From Metarhizobium sp964253915 (lineage in GTDB: Bacteria > Pseudomonadota > Alphaproteobacteria > Rhizobiales > Rhizobiaceae), in assembly GCF_964253915.1 (NCBI RefSeq), contig NZ_CAXUSG020000006.1:1-64000 (forward strand): a DNA stretch of 64,000 bases. The letters are read 5' to 3'. Within the stretch, counting starts at the first letter, position 1. Every line of letters starts with the position of its first letter. The position numbers were made by a program, and so were the translations under genes. Below are positions 8,829-19,897 of the stretch, in pieces. The notes beneath the pieces were generated by a model. The model made no database searches and had not been told where the DNA came from. It saw only the letters and a list, made by a program, of their open reading frames with translations.

Positions 8829-9203
8829 ATGGCAGATATCCCCGAAATGACCCGGCATCGCGGGTTCCCGACCGGTTTTACCGGCATGAAATGGCAATTC
8901 ACCATCCGGCGGGCCAACCCGAAGGTGACGAAACTCGCCGCATGGCCGCGCAACAACGACCGCGACAAGAACGAGACGCTCGGAGATGCGGCCTTCCTGC
9001 ATGCGCTCTGGCACTATTTTGGCGCCGAACCGTTCGAACGCGGCAATCTCGATGCCGGCCGTTTGTCGCGGCTGTTCGACAGGGAGGTCGTTCCGGCCGA
9101 AAAACCGTTCAATCCGTCTTCCTATCAGGCGATGCTGCAGATCAACGAGCGTGTGGGACGGAAAAACTTCCCGCAGGCTTTCGAAGACGTGATAGAAATC
9201 TGA
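8829..9203 (+). CDS. Unknown protein, first of two tandem paralogues in the pcc operon
   Basis: 124 residues, with no family I recognise. No signal peptide or membrane segment is visible. Conserved blocks shared with the next gene are HRGFP, RRANPK, AWPR, YFG-EPF-RGNLD, RLFDRE and RKNFP. It aligns with that neighbour without gaps over the full 124 residues at about 57% identity, so the two arose by tandem duplication. It sits 52 nt after pccB and 4 nt before its copy, inside the pccB-pccA transcription unit. A supporting role in propionyl-CoA carboxylation is only a context guess. Confidence 0.7.
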   Translation: MADIPEMTRHRGFPTGFTGMKWQFTIRRANPKVTKLAAWPRNNDRDKNETLGDAAFLHALWHYFGAEPFERGNLDAGRLSRLFDREVVPAEKPFNPSSYQAMLQINERVGRKNFPQAFEDVIEI

Positions 9204-9207
9204 CGCC

Positions 9208-9582
9208 ATGGCCAAGACCCCCGAAATGCCCAAGCATCGTGGTTTTCCGGCCGGCCTGCTCGGCACCCAATGGCAGTATACCCTGCGTCGGGCAAACCCC
9301 AAGCCGACCGTGCTGAGCGCCTGGCCGCGGCACCGGACGATGGACCAGACGGTCGCGCTGGCCGATATCGGCTTCGTGGAGGCCGTGTGGCAATATTTCG
9401 GCACGGAGCCGTTCCAGCGCGGCAATCTCGACGGCGAGCGCTTGTGCCGCCTGTTCGGCCGGGAAATCCTGCCGGCCGAGCGCGGTTTCGATCCCGCCTC
9501 CTACGAGGCGCTGCTGAAATTCAACGAACCACTGGCGCGCAAGAATTTTCCGGCCGCCTTCGAGAATCCGAAGGAATCCTGA
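9208..9582 (+). CDS. Unknown protein, second of two tandem paralogues in the pcc operon
   Basis: 124 residues, paralogous to the preceding gene (about 71 of 124 positions identical, no gaps). The best-kept segments are MPKHRGFPAG, YTLRRANPKPT, YFGTEPFQRGNLD and RKNFPAAFE, rich in aromatic and basic residues. It starts 4 nt after its paralogue and ends 4 nt before pccA, so all four genes look co-transcribed and probably translationally coupled. No catalytic motif is apparent, and there are too few cysteines or histidines for a clear metal site. Function unknown. Confidence 0.7.
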   Translation: MAKTPEMPKHRGFPAGLLGTQWQYTLRRANPKPTVLSAWPRHRTMDQTVALADIGFVEAVWQYFGTEPFQRGNLDGERLCRLFGREILPAERGFDPASYEALLKFNEPLARKNFPAAFENPKES

Positions 9583-9586
9583 CAGC

Positions 9587-11593
<2,007 letters not shown>

Positions 11594-11598
11594 TGTCT

Positions 11599-11946
11599 TC
11601 AGTCGCTGCCCAGACGCCGCAGCATCAGCCGCTGGTGGTCCTGGCCGCCGAAGAACACCGCAAGGATGCGTACGGTTTTGGCGGTATCGTCGACGTCAAA
11701 GTAGAATATAGCCCGGTTTTTCGTGACGTGGCGCAATCCCGAGCCAAGATCGGCATGCAGCGTTCCCTGGTGTGGCGCCAGCGCCAGGGTATTCATGTCC
11801 GATCGGAGGGCAGCGATACGTTGCGTCGCGCGTTCGAATGCCTCCAGCACCGAATCGCCAAGTGTCAGGTAGGATTGAAACAGGTGGTCGAAAACGATGT
11901 CGAGATCCCGTTCGATCGCCGGCGAACGGACTATTCTATAGGCCAA
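11599..11946 (-). CDS. ParE/RelE-family toxin
   Basis: 115-residue type II toxin of the ParE superfamily. It opens with YRIVRSPAIERDLDIVFDHL and ends with RHVTKNRAIFYFDVDDTAKTVRILAVFFGGQD, matching the family's beta-strand core with a terminal basic strand. ParE toxins usually poison DNA gyrase, while RelE relatives cut mRNA; the sequence alone does not decide. The gene overlaps its antitoxin by 11 bp, with the antitoxin first, as usual. It ends 5 nt from the end of pccA, convergent with it. Confidence 0.85.
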   Translation of the reverse strand: MAYRIVRSPAIERDLDIVFDHLFQSYLTLGDSVLEAFERATQRIAALRSDMNTLALAPHQGTLHADLGSGLRHVTKNRAIFYFDVDDTAKTVRILAVFFGGQDHQRLMLRRLGSD

Positions 11947-12205
11947 GTTCGGCCTTCTTTCTTGCGATCATGTCATCGATCTGCCTGTCGCTCTCTTCCA
12001 TCGTCAGGAATTCGCCCTGCATTCGATCCAGCAGCAGCCTCTTCAGCGCTGCGAGTTCGGCATCCTTCAGTTCCGTCTCTTCGCGAACCAGCTCCAGGCC
12101 GCGCTGGACCACCGCGCTCAGGCTTGCATAACGCCCGTCCTCGACGAGTTTGCGCGCAAAACTCTCCTGCTGATTGGAGATGGAGACCGAGGCTTTTACG
12201 ACCAT
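11936..12205 (-). CDS. ParD/CC2985-family antitoxin
   Basis: About 89 residues. An N-terminal ribbon-helix-helix (ASVSISNQQESFARKLVEDG, then ASLSAVVQRGLELV) is typical of ParD antitoxins, followed by an acidic and basic tail that would wrap the toxin. The ATG at 12205 is chosen because a clear AGGAG lies 9 nt upstream; a longer reading adds 18 unlikely residues. The protein would repress its own promoter in the short gap before the mutase gene. The pair sits inside the otherwise conserved propionate region, pointing to insertion. Confidence 0.85.
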   Translation of the reverse strand: MVVKASVSISNQQESFARKLVEDGRYASLSAVVQRGLELVREETELKDAELAALKRLLLDRMQGEFLTMEESDRQIDDMIARKKAELGL

Positions 12206-12337
12206 ATCAGATAACTCCTGTTGACCGCGAAATTTACTACTGAGTAGCACTCCGGTCAATATCGGCCGCAGTGCCGGGTATCAGGCCCAAAATTGAATCA
12301 AGCGCTCTCCGGCGCACCCCATGTCGAGGAAAAAACG

Positions 12338-14476
12338 ATGTCGGAAAAAACCGTTCAGGACTGGGCCGCACTGGCCGAGAAGGAATTGAAGGCCTCGCCG
12401 GAAACGCTTGTCTGGCACACACCCGAAGGTATCGACGTCAAGCCGCTCTATACGGCTGACGATCTGGCGGGTATGGACCATCTGAATTCGCTACCCGGCT
12501 TCAAGCCCTTCGTTCGCGGCCCGCGCGCCACCATGTATGCCGGCCGCCCCTGGACGATCCGGCAATATGCCGGCTTTTCCACCGCCGAAGAATCCAACGC
12601 CTTTTACCGCCGCAACCTCGCGGCCGGCCAGAAAGGCCTGTCGGTTGCCTTCGACCTCGCCACCCATCGCGGCTACGACTCGGACCACCCGCGTGTGGTC
12701 GGCGATGTCGGCAAGGCGGGTGTCGCCATCGACTCGGTCGAGGACATGAAGATCCTGTTCGACGGCATCCCGCTGAAGGACATGTCCGTCTCGATGACCA
12801 TGAACGGCGCCGTCATCCCGATTCTCGCCAACTTCATCGTCGCCGGTGAGGAGCAGGGCTGTTCACGCGCGGAACTTTCGGGAACGATCCAGAACGACAT
12901 CCTCAAGGAGTTCATGGTCCGCAACACCTACATCTACCCGCCGGAACCCTCGATGCGGATCATTGCCGACATCATCGAGTATACGTCGAAGGAGATGCCG
13001 AAATTCAACTCCATCTCGATTTCCGGTTACCACATGCAGGAAGCCGGGGCGACACTGGTGCAGGAGCTGGCATTCACGCTGGCGGACGGCCGCGAATATG
13101 TCCGGGCCGCGCTCGAAAAGGGGCTGAACGTCGACGATTTCGCCGGCCGACTGTCCTTCTTCTTCGCCATTGGCATGAACTTCTTCATGGAAGCGGCAAA
13201 ACTGCGCGCCGCCCGCTTGCTCTGGTCGCGGATCATGGAGGAGTTCCAGCCGAAGAAGGCGTCGTCGCTGATGCTGCGCACCCATTGCCAGACATCGGGC
13301 GTCTCCCTGCAGGAGCAGGACCCCTATAACAACGTCATCCGCACCGCCTACGAGGCGCTTTCGGCAGCACTTGGCGGCACCCAGTCGCTGCACACCAACG
13401 CCCTCGACGAAGCGATTGCCCTGCCGACGGATTTTTCCGCCCGCATCGCCCGCAACACCCAGCTGATCCTGCAGCACGAGACCGGCGTCACCAAGGTGGT
13501 CGATCCGCTCGCCGGCTCCTATTACGTCGAAAGCCTGACCAACGACCTCGCCACCAAGGCGTGGGAGCTGATCGAACAGGTGGAAACCATGGGCGGCATG
13601 ACCCGCGCCGTCGCCGAAGGCCTGCCTAAACGGCTGATCGAAGAAGCCGCCACCCGCCGCCAGGCCGCCGTCGACCGCGGCGAGGAGGTCATCGTCGGCG
13701 TCAACAAGTACCGCCTTGAAACCGAGGACCAGCTCGACATCCTCGAAGTCGACAACGCCGCCGTGCGCAATGCCCAGATCCGCCGCATCGAAGACACCAA
13801 GCGGCGCCGCGATTCCCGCCGCGTCACGGCTGCTCTCGAAGCCCTGACCGAGATTGCCCGCTCCGGCACCGGCAACCTGCTTGCCGCCGCCGTCGAGGCC
13901 GCCCGCGAGCGCGCCACGGTCGGCGAGATTTCCGATGCCATGCGCGCCGTCTTCAACGATCACTCCGCCGTCCCCGTCGTCGTGCGAGATGTCTACGGCC
14001 CGGCCTACGACAAGGATCCCGAATATCAGAACCTCGTCACCCGCATCGACGATTTTGCCGCCGAGCTGAAACGCAGGCCGAAGATCATGGTCGCCAAGCT
14101 CGGCCAGGACGGCCATGATCGCGGCGCCAAGATCATTGCCTCGGCCTTCGGCGACATCGGTTTCGAGGTGTTGGCCGGCCCGCTGTTCCAGACACCGGAA
14201 GAAACTGCGGATCTCGCGATCGCCAGCAAGGTGCACGTCGTCGGCATGTCGTCGCTTGCCGCCGGCCACAAAACGCTGGCGCCGCAACTGGTCGAAGCGT
14301 TGAAGGCGAAGGGCGCGGAACACGTCATCGTCGTGGTCGGCGGTGTCATTCCGCGGCAGGATTACCAGTACCTGCTCGACAATGGCGTCTCGGCCGTCTT
14401 CGGCCCCGGTACCAATGTGCTTGAAGCGGCTCGGGCGGTTCTCGATCTTATGCAGGGCAGGTTGCGAAACGCGTAG
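12338..14476 (+). CDS. scpA: Methylmalonyl-CoA mutase, single-chain
   Basis: 712 residues. It isomerises methylmalonyl-CoA to succinyl-CoA with adenosylcobalamin, the step after propionyl-CoA carboxylase. The TIM-barrel substrate domain includes TIRQYAGFSTAEESNAFYR and RTHCQTSGVSLQEQDPYNN. The C-terminal B12-binding domain carries DGHDRGAK, with the cobalt-ligand His near residue 593. The start at 12338 follows a GAGGA box. The length suits the homodimeric bacterial type that needs no separate small subunit. The usual methylmalonyl-CoA epimerase is not in this window. Confidence 0.96.
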   Translation: MSEKTVQDWAALAEKELKASPETLVWHTPEGIDVKPLYTADDLAGMDHLNSLPGFKPFVRGPRATMYAGRPWTIRQYAGFSTAEESNAFYRRNLAAGQKGLSVAFDLATHRGYDSDHPRVVGDVGKAGVAIDSVEDMKILFDGIPLKDMSVSMTMNGAVIPILANFIVAGEEQGCSRAELSGTIQNDILKEFMVRNTYIYPPEPSMRIIADIIEYTSKEMPKFNSISISGYHMQEAGATLVQELAFTLADGREYVRAALEKGLNVDDFAGRLSFFFAIGMNFFMEAAKLRAARLLWSRIMEEFQPKKASSLMLRTHCQTSGVSLQEQDPYNNVIRTAYEALSAALGGTQSLHTNALDEAIALPTDFSARIARNTQLILQHETGVTKVVDPLAGSYYVESLTNDLATKAWELIEQVETMGGMTRAVAEGLPKRLIEEAATRRQAAVDRGEEVIVGVNKYRLETEDQLDILEVDNAAVRNAQIRRIEDTKRRRDSRRVTAALEALTEIARSGTGNLLAAAVEAARERATVGEISDAMRAVFNDHSAVPVVVRDVYGPAYDKDPEYQNLVTRIDDFAAELKRRPKIMVAKLGQDGHDRGAKIIASAFGDIGFEVLAGPLFQTPEETADLAIASKVHVVGMSSLAAGHKTLAPQLVEALKAKGAEHVIVVVGGVIPRQDYQYLLDNGVSAVFGPGTNVLEAARAVLDLMQGRLRNA

Positions 14477-14652
14477 TAACGCACGCCTCAATTTGCAATT
14501 TGGCGGTAAAAACGCGAAAACTATGAATAATACTAGAGGAGTTTTTTCGAATATAATTAAATTCACCGAAAGCCTATAATCATACAATTGGGTTGACCAA
14601 GAGATGGACAAATCTGCTCCGTCTGCGTTGATCGTGGTGAGGAAAAATCTAG
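14477..14652. promoter_or_regulatory. AT-rich intergenic region with a lone TTTGCAAT box
   Basis: This 176-bp gap is distinctly AT-richer than its surroundings and should carry the promoter of the following GGDEF-EAL gene. It contains TTTGCAAT at 14492-14499, identical to one box upstream of pccB and lying in a loose CGCC/GGCG inverted repeat. I see no clear terminator after the mutase gene. Confidence 0.35.
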
Positions 14653-16845
14653 GTGAAGACGAAAGAACTGATGCTGCCATCGGAGGCTGGTCGTTGCCTC
14701 GGCCAAGACAGCATCGGCGTTGTTCATCCTGAATTTTCAAACGCTCCTTCGGAAAAGTTGACGCCCAGTGCAGTGCGTCTGGCGGAATTCGACTGGGCTT
14801 TCTCGATGCTTTTCGAGCAAAATCCGATCCCCATGTGGATACTCGACGCCGCGACCCTGTTCTTTGTCGCGGTCAACGATGCGGCCTGCGCGCTCTATTG
14901 CTACGACCGGGAAACCCTTCTCGAAAAGAACCTGCTCGACGTCTGCCAGGAAGAAGACCGGGGCATCGTTCGACAGGCAATGATGAATTTCGGCGATAGC
15001 TTTCAACCGGACCGTTCGTTCACCCATGTGAAATCGAATGGTGAAAGGATCAGGGTCCTCACCTTTGCCCGGAGGATCCGCCATCGGGGTACGGACTGCG
15101 TCGCCTTCTGGAACATCGACGTTACAGAGCGCGAGCAGGCCTCCGTGGAACTGAAAAGCACGCAGATCTTTCTCGACGCTATTGTCGAAAGCATTCCCTC
15201 CATGGTGTTCGTCAAGGATGCCCAGGACGGGCGGTTTGTGCTTCTGAACAAGGCGGGTGAGGAATTGCTCGGCCTGGACCGGGGCGATCTGATCGGCAAG
15301 ACGGACTTCGATCTCTTCGACAGTGACGATGCCCAGCGATTCCGCACCGCCGATCAGGCGGTCGTCGCCTCCGGCAGGTTGGTGACGATCGAAAACGAAC
15401 CGTTGACGACACCGGTCGGCATCCGCAGGCTTCGGACGCAAAAAGTCGGCGTCCCCGACGTCAACGGCAAGCCGCGTTACCTGCTCGGCATTTCGGAAGA
15501 CGTCACCGAAAAATTGCGGGCCGACGAGCGAAGCCGCCATCTGGCCTTGCACGACGTGCTGACCGACCTGCCCAACCGGCTGCAGTTTCAAAACCTTCTC
15601 AACCGGGAACTGGAAGGCGACGGCGGGGATGCGGATTTCGCGCTGCTGCTTCTCGACCTCGACCGGTTCAAGGCGATCAACGACAGTCTCGGGCACCATG
15701 CCGGCGACGAATTGCTGCGGCAGGTTTCGAAACGCATGCTCGCGCTCAAGGGCGAAGACGACGTGATCGCACGGCTTGGGGGTGATGAATTCGGGATTCT
15801 TCACCGTCGTCTGGTTGGCCAGGAAAGCGCCTCGGAACTGGCGCGCTCCCTGATCTCGGCGCTTTGCGAGCCCTTCACGATCGATGGGCAGATCGTTTCC
15901 ATCGGCTGCAGTGCCGGCATAGCGCTGCGGTCGGCGCATGGCAGCAACTCCGACGCGCTGATGAAACGCGCCGACCTTGCCCTCTATGCCGCGAAGGCAA
16001 CGGGCAGGGGGGATTTCGCCTGGTTCGAATTCAAGATGGAGGAACGGGCCGACCGTGAACGCCTCCTGCGCAACGAGCTGGCCAAGGCACTGGAAAAGCA
16101 GCAGCTTCACCTCGAATACCAACCGATCGTCTGCGCCGGTTCCGGCCGGATCGTCGGATGCGAAGCGCTGCTGCGCTGGCGTCATCCCGTGCGGGGATTG
16201 ATCTCTCCGGCGGAATTCATCCCGGTGGCGGAGGCTTCAGGCTTGATCGAGCCGATCGGCCGATGGGTGCTGCAGCAGGCTTGCGCCGAAGCGGCGAGAT
16301 GGCCGGGGAACATCCGGGTCGCCGTCAACCTGTCGCCGCGTCAGTTCACCGGCTTCGGTCTCGCCGCGGATGTGATGCGGTCCCTGGAGCAATCCAATCT
16401 TTCACCCGACCGCCTCGAACTGGAAATCACCGAATCCGTCCTGCTGGCCGATAGCCAGGAAAACGTCCGCATCCTCAACCAGATGCAGCAGCTCGGCGTC
16501 CGTATCGCGCTCGACGATTTCGGCACCGGCTATTCGAGCCTAGCCTACCTTCGTTCCTTCTCCTTCAACAAGCTGAAGATCGACCGATCCTTCATCGCCG
16601 ACCTGACCGCATCCCGGGAAAACCTGGCGATCGTCCGTGCCGTGATTGGGCTGGGCAAGAGTTTCGGTGCCACCGTGACCGCGGAAGGCGTGGAGACCCA
16701 ACAGCAATATGCCTGCCTTGCCGCCGAAGGCTGCGACGAAGTGCAGGGTTTTCTCTTCGGCTTCCCCCTCAAGGCCGAGGCCATCAGGACCATGCTCGCC
16801 GGCCTTCCCGACGGAAAGATCCGCGAACACCGCGACTGCTTTTAA
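14653..16845 (+). CDS. PAS-PAS-GGDEF-EAL cyclic-di-GMP signalling protein
   Basis: 730 residues, no membrane segments. Two PAS domains (about 43-160 and 170-290) precede a GGDEF domain (about 300-460) with RLGGDEF and an EAL domain (about 470-720). The I-site position before GGDEF reads GEDD rather than RxxD, so product inhibition of the cyclase half is unlikely. The EAL half keeps its key residues: CEALLRW, VNLSPRQF, LEITES, ALDDFGTGYSSL, KIDRSF and TAEGVET. It should therefore be an active phosphodiesterase, possibly bifunctional. The GTG start follows GAGGA by about 9 nt. PAS ligands are unknown. Confidence 0.88.
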   Translation: MKTKELMLPSEAGRCLGQDSIGVVHPEFSNAPSEKLTPSAVRLAEFDWAFSMLFEQNPIPMWILDAATLFFVAVNDAACALYCYDRETLLEKNLLDVCQEEDRGIVRQAMMNFGDSFQPDRSFTHVKSNGERIRVLTFARRIRHRGTDCVAFWNIDVTEREQASVELKSTQIFLDAIVESIPSMVFVKDAQDGRFVLLNKAGEELLGLDRGDLIGKTDFDLFDSDDAQRFRTADQAVVASGRLVTIENEPLTTPVGIRRLRTQKVGVPDVNGKPRYLLGISEDVTEKLRADERSRHLALHDVLTDLPNRLQFQNLLNRELEGDGGDADFALLLLDLDRFKAINDSLGHHAGDELLRQVSKRMLALKGEDDVIARLGGDEFGILHRRLVGQESASELARSLISALCEPFTIDGQIVSIGCSAGIALRSAHGSNSDALMKRADLALYAAKATGRGDFAWFEFKMEERADRERLLRNELAKALEKQQLHLEYQPIVCAGSGRIVGCEALLRWRHPVRGLISPAEFIPVAEASGLIEPIGRWVLQQACAEAARWPGNIRVAVNLSPRQFTGFGLAADVMRSLEQSNLSPDRLELEITESVLLADSQENVRILNQMQQLGVRIALDDFGTGYSSLAYLRSFSFNKLKIDRSFIADLTASRENLAIVRAVIGLGKSFGATVTAEGVETQQQYACLAAEGCDEVQGFLFGFPLKAEAIRTMLAGLPDGKIREHRDCF

Positions 16846-17041
16846 GTTCGAGGCCATCAGGCGGACAGAGCCATCGGCGGACACGGCATTGTCCGCGCGC
16901 CCGGGGTATTTGCGCGTTTCTCCGTAACTGATGCAGGCGCATCCACCTCGATGCAGGCCGGTCGCCATTTTCCTTCACCGATTTCCTTCTGCGCTTGATC
17001 GGCCATTTGCTTGTCGGGTGAAACTGATCTATTTGTATTCG

Positions 17042-17060
17042 AACTAGTTAGTACATATTG
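17042..17060 (+). promoter_or_regulatory. Candidate TetR operator upstream of the quiC-like gene
   Basis: AACTAGTTAGTACATATTG lies immediately before the ribosome-binding site of the dehydroshikimate dehydratase fusion gene. It matches the sequence at 19824-19842, ahead of the shikimate dehydrogenase gene, at 16 of 19 positions. AACTAGTT is itself a palindrome. The TetR gene encoded between the two target genes is the natural candidate regulator. The rest of the gap from 16846 shows nothing else I can support. Confidence 0.5.
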
Positions 17061-17072
17061 GGAGGAGATGCC

Positions 17073-18962
17073 TTGAAAACCTCTATCGCCACGGTGTCGG
17101 TCAGCGGGGAACTGGACGAGAAGCTCGCCGCGATTGCCGCGGCGGGTTTCAACGGCGTCGAAATCTTCGAAAACGACCTGCTTGTCTTCGACAAACGTCC
17201 GCAGGAGGTCGCCCGCATCGTCCGCGATCATGGCCTGGAGATCACCCTGTTCCAGCCGTTTCGCGATTTCGAAGGCATGCCCGAACCACAGCGCAGTCGC
17301 AATTTCGACCGGGCCGAGCGGAAATTCGATATCATGCAGGAACTGGGCACGGACCTGGTGCTGGTCTGCTCGAACGTCTCGCCGATTGCGCTTGGTGGGC
17401 TGGACCGGGCAGCCGCCGATTTTCGTGAACTGGGAGAGCGGGCAGCAAAACGCGGGCTGCGGATCGGCTACGAAGCACTCGCCTGGGGACGCCATATCAG
17501 CGATCATCGCGACGCCTGGGAAATCGTCCGGCGCGCCGACCATCCCAATATCGGCCTGATCCTCGACAGTTTTCACACGCTGGCAAGGAAGATCGCGGTC
17601 AACTCCATTCGCTCGATCCCGAAAGAAAAGATCTTCATCGTCCAGCTGGCGGATGCGCCGCTGATCTCCATGGACCTGCTCTATTGGAGCAGGCACTACA
17701 GGAACATGCCGGGGGAGGGTGACCTGCCGGTCAGCGATTTCACGCGTGCCGTCGCGGCCACCGGATATGACGGCTATTTTTCGCTGGAGATTTTCAACGA
17801 CCAGTTCCGTGGCGGCTCGACGCGGATGATCGCCGCCGATGGCCGGCGGTCGCTGGTCTATCTCGGCGACCAGGTGCGCCGGATCGAGCCGGATGCCGCG
17901 CTCACCTTGCCGCATCTGCCGGACCGGATCGACGTCGAGGATTTCGTCTTCATCGAATTTGCCGCCGACGAACGCGAAGCAAAGGATATGGTCGCTCTGC
18001 TGCGCGTGCTCGGTTTCCGAAAGGTCGCCCGGCATGCCAGCAAGTCGGTCGTCGTCTACCAGCAGGGCCGCATCCGCATCGTCGTCAACACCGAATCGAC
18101 CGGATTTGCCAATGCCGCCTTCAATGTGCATGGCACGACAGCCTATGCCGTAGGCCTGAAGGTTGCCGATGCCCGGCAGGCGGTGGTGCGGGCGGTGGGC
18201 CTTGGTGCCGAGGAATTCACCCAGCAACCCGGTCCCGGCGAAACGAAACTGCCGGGCGTTTTCGGCCCCGGCGGCGGCGTCTATTATTTCCTCGACCATA
18301 GCGAGGAGCTGGAAAACATCTGGACGGCGGAATTCGTGACGGAAGACGAAACCGCGCCAACTCTACCGGCAGGTCTGGATGCCATCGACCACATCGCCCA
18401 GACCGTCCGATATGACGAGCTTTTGTCGACGGTGCTTTTTTACACCTCGCTCTTCAAGGCGGAGAAAACGCCGGTGGTGGATATCATCGATCCCGCCGGC
18501 GTCGTGCGCAGCCAGGTGGTGGCGAACGAGACGGGCAGCATGCGCATCACCCTGAACGGCGCCGAGAACCACCGTACCTTCGCCGGCCATTTCATCACCG
18601 AAAATTTTGGACCGAGCATCCAGCACGTGGCGTTCCAGACCGACGACATCCTGGCGACGGCTACAGCCCTTGCGGCGAACGGTTTCAGGCCACTGGAGAT
18701 CAGCCGCAACTACTACGACGACATCGAGGCCCGGTTCGGACTGGAACCTGATTTCGCCGAAAAGCTCAGGGCCAACAATATCCTCTACGACCGGGACGAA
18801 GGCGGGGAATATTTCCAGCTCTACAGCCCGGTTTACGGCGAAGGTTTCTTCTTCGAAATCGTCCAGCGGCGCGGTTATCGCGGCTACGGCGCCCCCAATG
18901 CGATTTTCCGCATCGCCGCGCAGAAGCGGCACATGCGGCCCGAAACGATGCCGCGCAGTTGA
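17073..18962 (+). CDS. quiC: 3-dehydroshikimate dehydratase fused to a 4-hydroxyphenylpyruvate dioxygenase-like domain
   Basis: About 629 residues. The N-terminal 270 residues are a sugar-phosphate-isomerase/AP-endonuclease type TIM barrel, starting KTSIATVSVSGELDEKLAAI. The C-terminal half is HPPD-like, with metal-ligand candidates in DAIDHIAQTV, IQHVAFQTDD and EGFFFEIVQRRG. Such two-domain proteins act as 3-dehydroshikimate dehydratases giving protocatechuate, with the barrel as catalytic part. The start is a TTG 5 nt after a strong GGAGGAG; an in-frame TTG 15 nt upstream is worse. Nearby shikimate dehydrogenase and pca genes supply the steps before and after, which supports a catabolic role. 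Confidence 0.85.
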   Translation: MKTSIATVSVSGELDEKLAAIAAAGFNGVEIFENDLLVFDKRPQEVARIVRDHGLEITLFQPFRDFEGMPEPQRSRNFDRAERKFDIMQELGTDLVLVCSNVSPIALGGLDRAAADFRELGERAAKRGLRIGYEALAWGRHISDHRDAWEIVRRADHPNIGLILDSFHTLARKIAVNSIRSIPKEKIFIVQLADAPLISMDLLYWSRHYRNMPGEGDLPVSDFTRAVAATGYDGYFSLEIFNDQFRGGSTRMIAADGRRSLVYLGDQVRRIEPDAALTLPHLPDRIDVEDFVFIEFAADEREAKDMVALLRVLGFRKVARHASKSVVVYQQGRIRIVVNTESTGFANAAFNVHGTTAYAVGLKVADARQAVVRAVGLGAEEFTQQPGPGETKLPGVFGPGGGVYYFLDHSEELENIWTAEFVTEDETAPTLPAGLDAIDHIAQTVRYDELLSTVLFYTSLFKAEKTPVVDIIDPAGVVRSQVVANETGSMRITLNGAENHRTFAGHFITENFGPSIQHVAFQTDDILATATALAANGFRPLEISRNYYDDIEARFGLEPDFAEKLRANNILYDRDEGGEYFQLYSPVYGEGFFFEIVQRRGYRGYGAPNAIFRIAAQKRHMRPETMPRS

Positions 18963-19031
18963 CCGGCGGCATTTCGTGAGGCTATCCATGACGATGAGGA
19001 CGAGCATGATTTTCAGAAAGCGAATGGCAAA

Positions 19032-19673
19032 GTGAACCTTGCGCAGACACGCGTGGGACGCAAGAACGACCCTGACGGCACGAAGGAAAACATCCTGCAG
19101 GTTGCGACGGAAGAATTCGTCGATGCCGGATTTTCGGGCGCCCGCGTCGATACCATCGCCGAGAAGACCAAGACCTCGAAGCGCATGCTGTATTATTACT
19201 TCGGCAGCAAGGAAGGCCTGTATCTCGCCGTGCTGGAACGGGCCTACGCCAAGATCCGTTCGCTGGAAAGCCGCCTCGATTTGCAGAATCTCGAGCCGGA
19301 AGAGGCGATGCGCAGCCTGATCACCAGCACCTTCGACCATGACGACGCCAATCCCGATTTCGTCCAGCTGGTCAGCATCGAAAACATCCACCGCGCCGAA
19401 CACCTGAAGAATTCCGACGTGCTGCGGCGGACCAATTCCGGCGCCATCGACATCATCGCCGCCATTCTGGCCCGCGGCGAGGAAAGCGGCGCCTTCCGGC
19501 GCAAGGTCGATCCCGTTGACCTGCACCAGATGATCAGCGCCGCCTGTTTCTTCCGGGTCTCGAACCGCCACACCTTTGGCGCGATCTTCAATCGCGACCT
19601 GATGGACGGCGACCTCAAGGTCCGCCACCGGCAGATGATCTGCGATATGATTCTCGCCTATCTCCGGTCCTGA
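19032..19673 (+). CDS. TetR/AcrR-family transcriptional regulator
   Basis: 213 residues. The N-terminal helix-turn-helix region runs from KENILQVATEEFVDAGF to KTSKRMLYYYFGSKEGLYLAVL, a typical TetR DNA-binding domain. The C-terminal ligand domain is less conserved. It starts with GTG about 70 nt after the dehydroshikimate dehydratase gene and precedes the shikimate dehydrogenase gene. A shared 19-bp sequence stands upstream of both enzyme genes, so local control of quinate/shikimate catabolism is the likely role. A pathway intermediate such as shikimate or protocatechuate is a plausible inducer, but this is not shown. Confidence 0.85.
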   Translation: MNLAQTRVGRKNDPDGTKENILQVATEEFVDAGFSGARVDTIAEKTKTSKRMLYYYFGSKEGLYLAVLERAYAKIRSLESRLDLQNLEPEEAMRSLITSTFDHDDANPDFVQLVSIENIHRAEHLKNSDVLRRTNSGAIDIIAAILARGEESGAFRRKVDPVDLHQMISAACFFRVSNRHTFGAIFNRDLMDGDLKVRHRQMICDMILAYLRS

Positions 19674-19823
19674 CGACCAGATTCTTCACAACTAACTGAT
19701 ATTTTTATTTTTTTTGCGGTTTCGCCGCCATCGCGACGTGGCTCCGCTTGGCCATTTTTCGCTCAATCACCGCGCAAAAATGCCATTCCGCGGGAAAAGC
19801 TTTTTGCGGCGATTGACTTTACT

Positions 19824-19842
19824 AACCAGTTCGTACATTTTG
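19824..19842 (+). promoter_or_regulatory. Candidate TetR operator upstream of the shikimate dehydrogenase gene
   Basis: AACCAGTTCGTACATTTTG matches the site at 17042-17060 at 16 of 19 positions. A TTGACT at 19813-19818 just upstream could be a -35 element, which would place the site over the core promoter as expected for a repressor. The gap from 19674 to 19897 otherwise holds only AT-rich sequence. Confidence 0.5.
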
Positions 19843-19897
19843 ACGACGAGGATAATGCCGGGATGGATCGGCAGGGTTTGGGTGGAGTTTTTCTTCG

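Noticed and set aside
12863..14740. A 625-residue open frame opposite the mutase gene
   Set aside because: Histidine- and aspartate-rich shadow of the mutase coding strand, with no recognisable motif.
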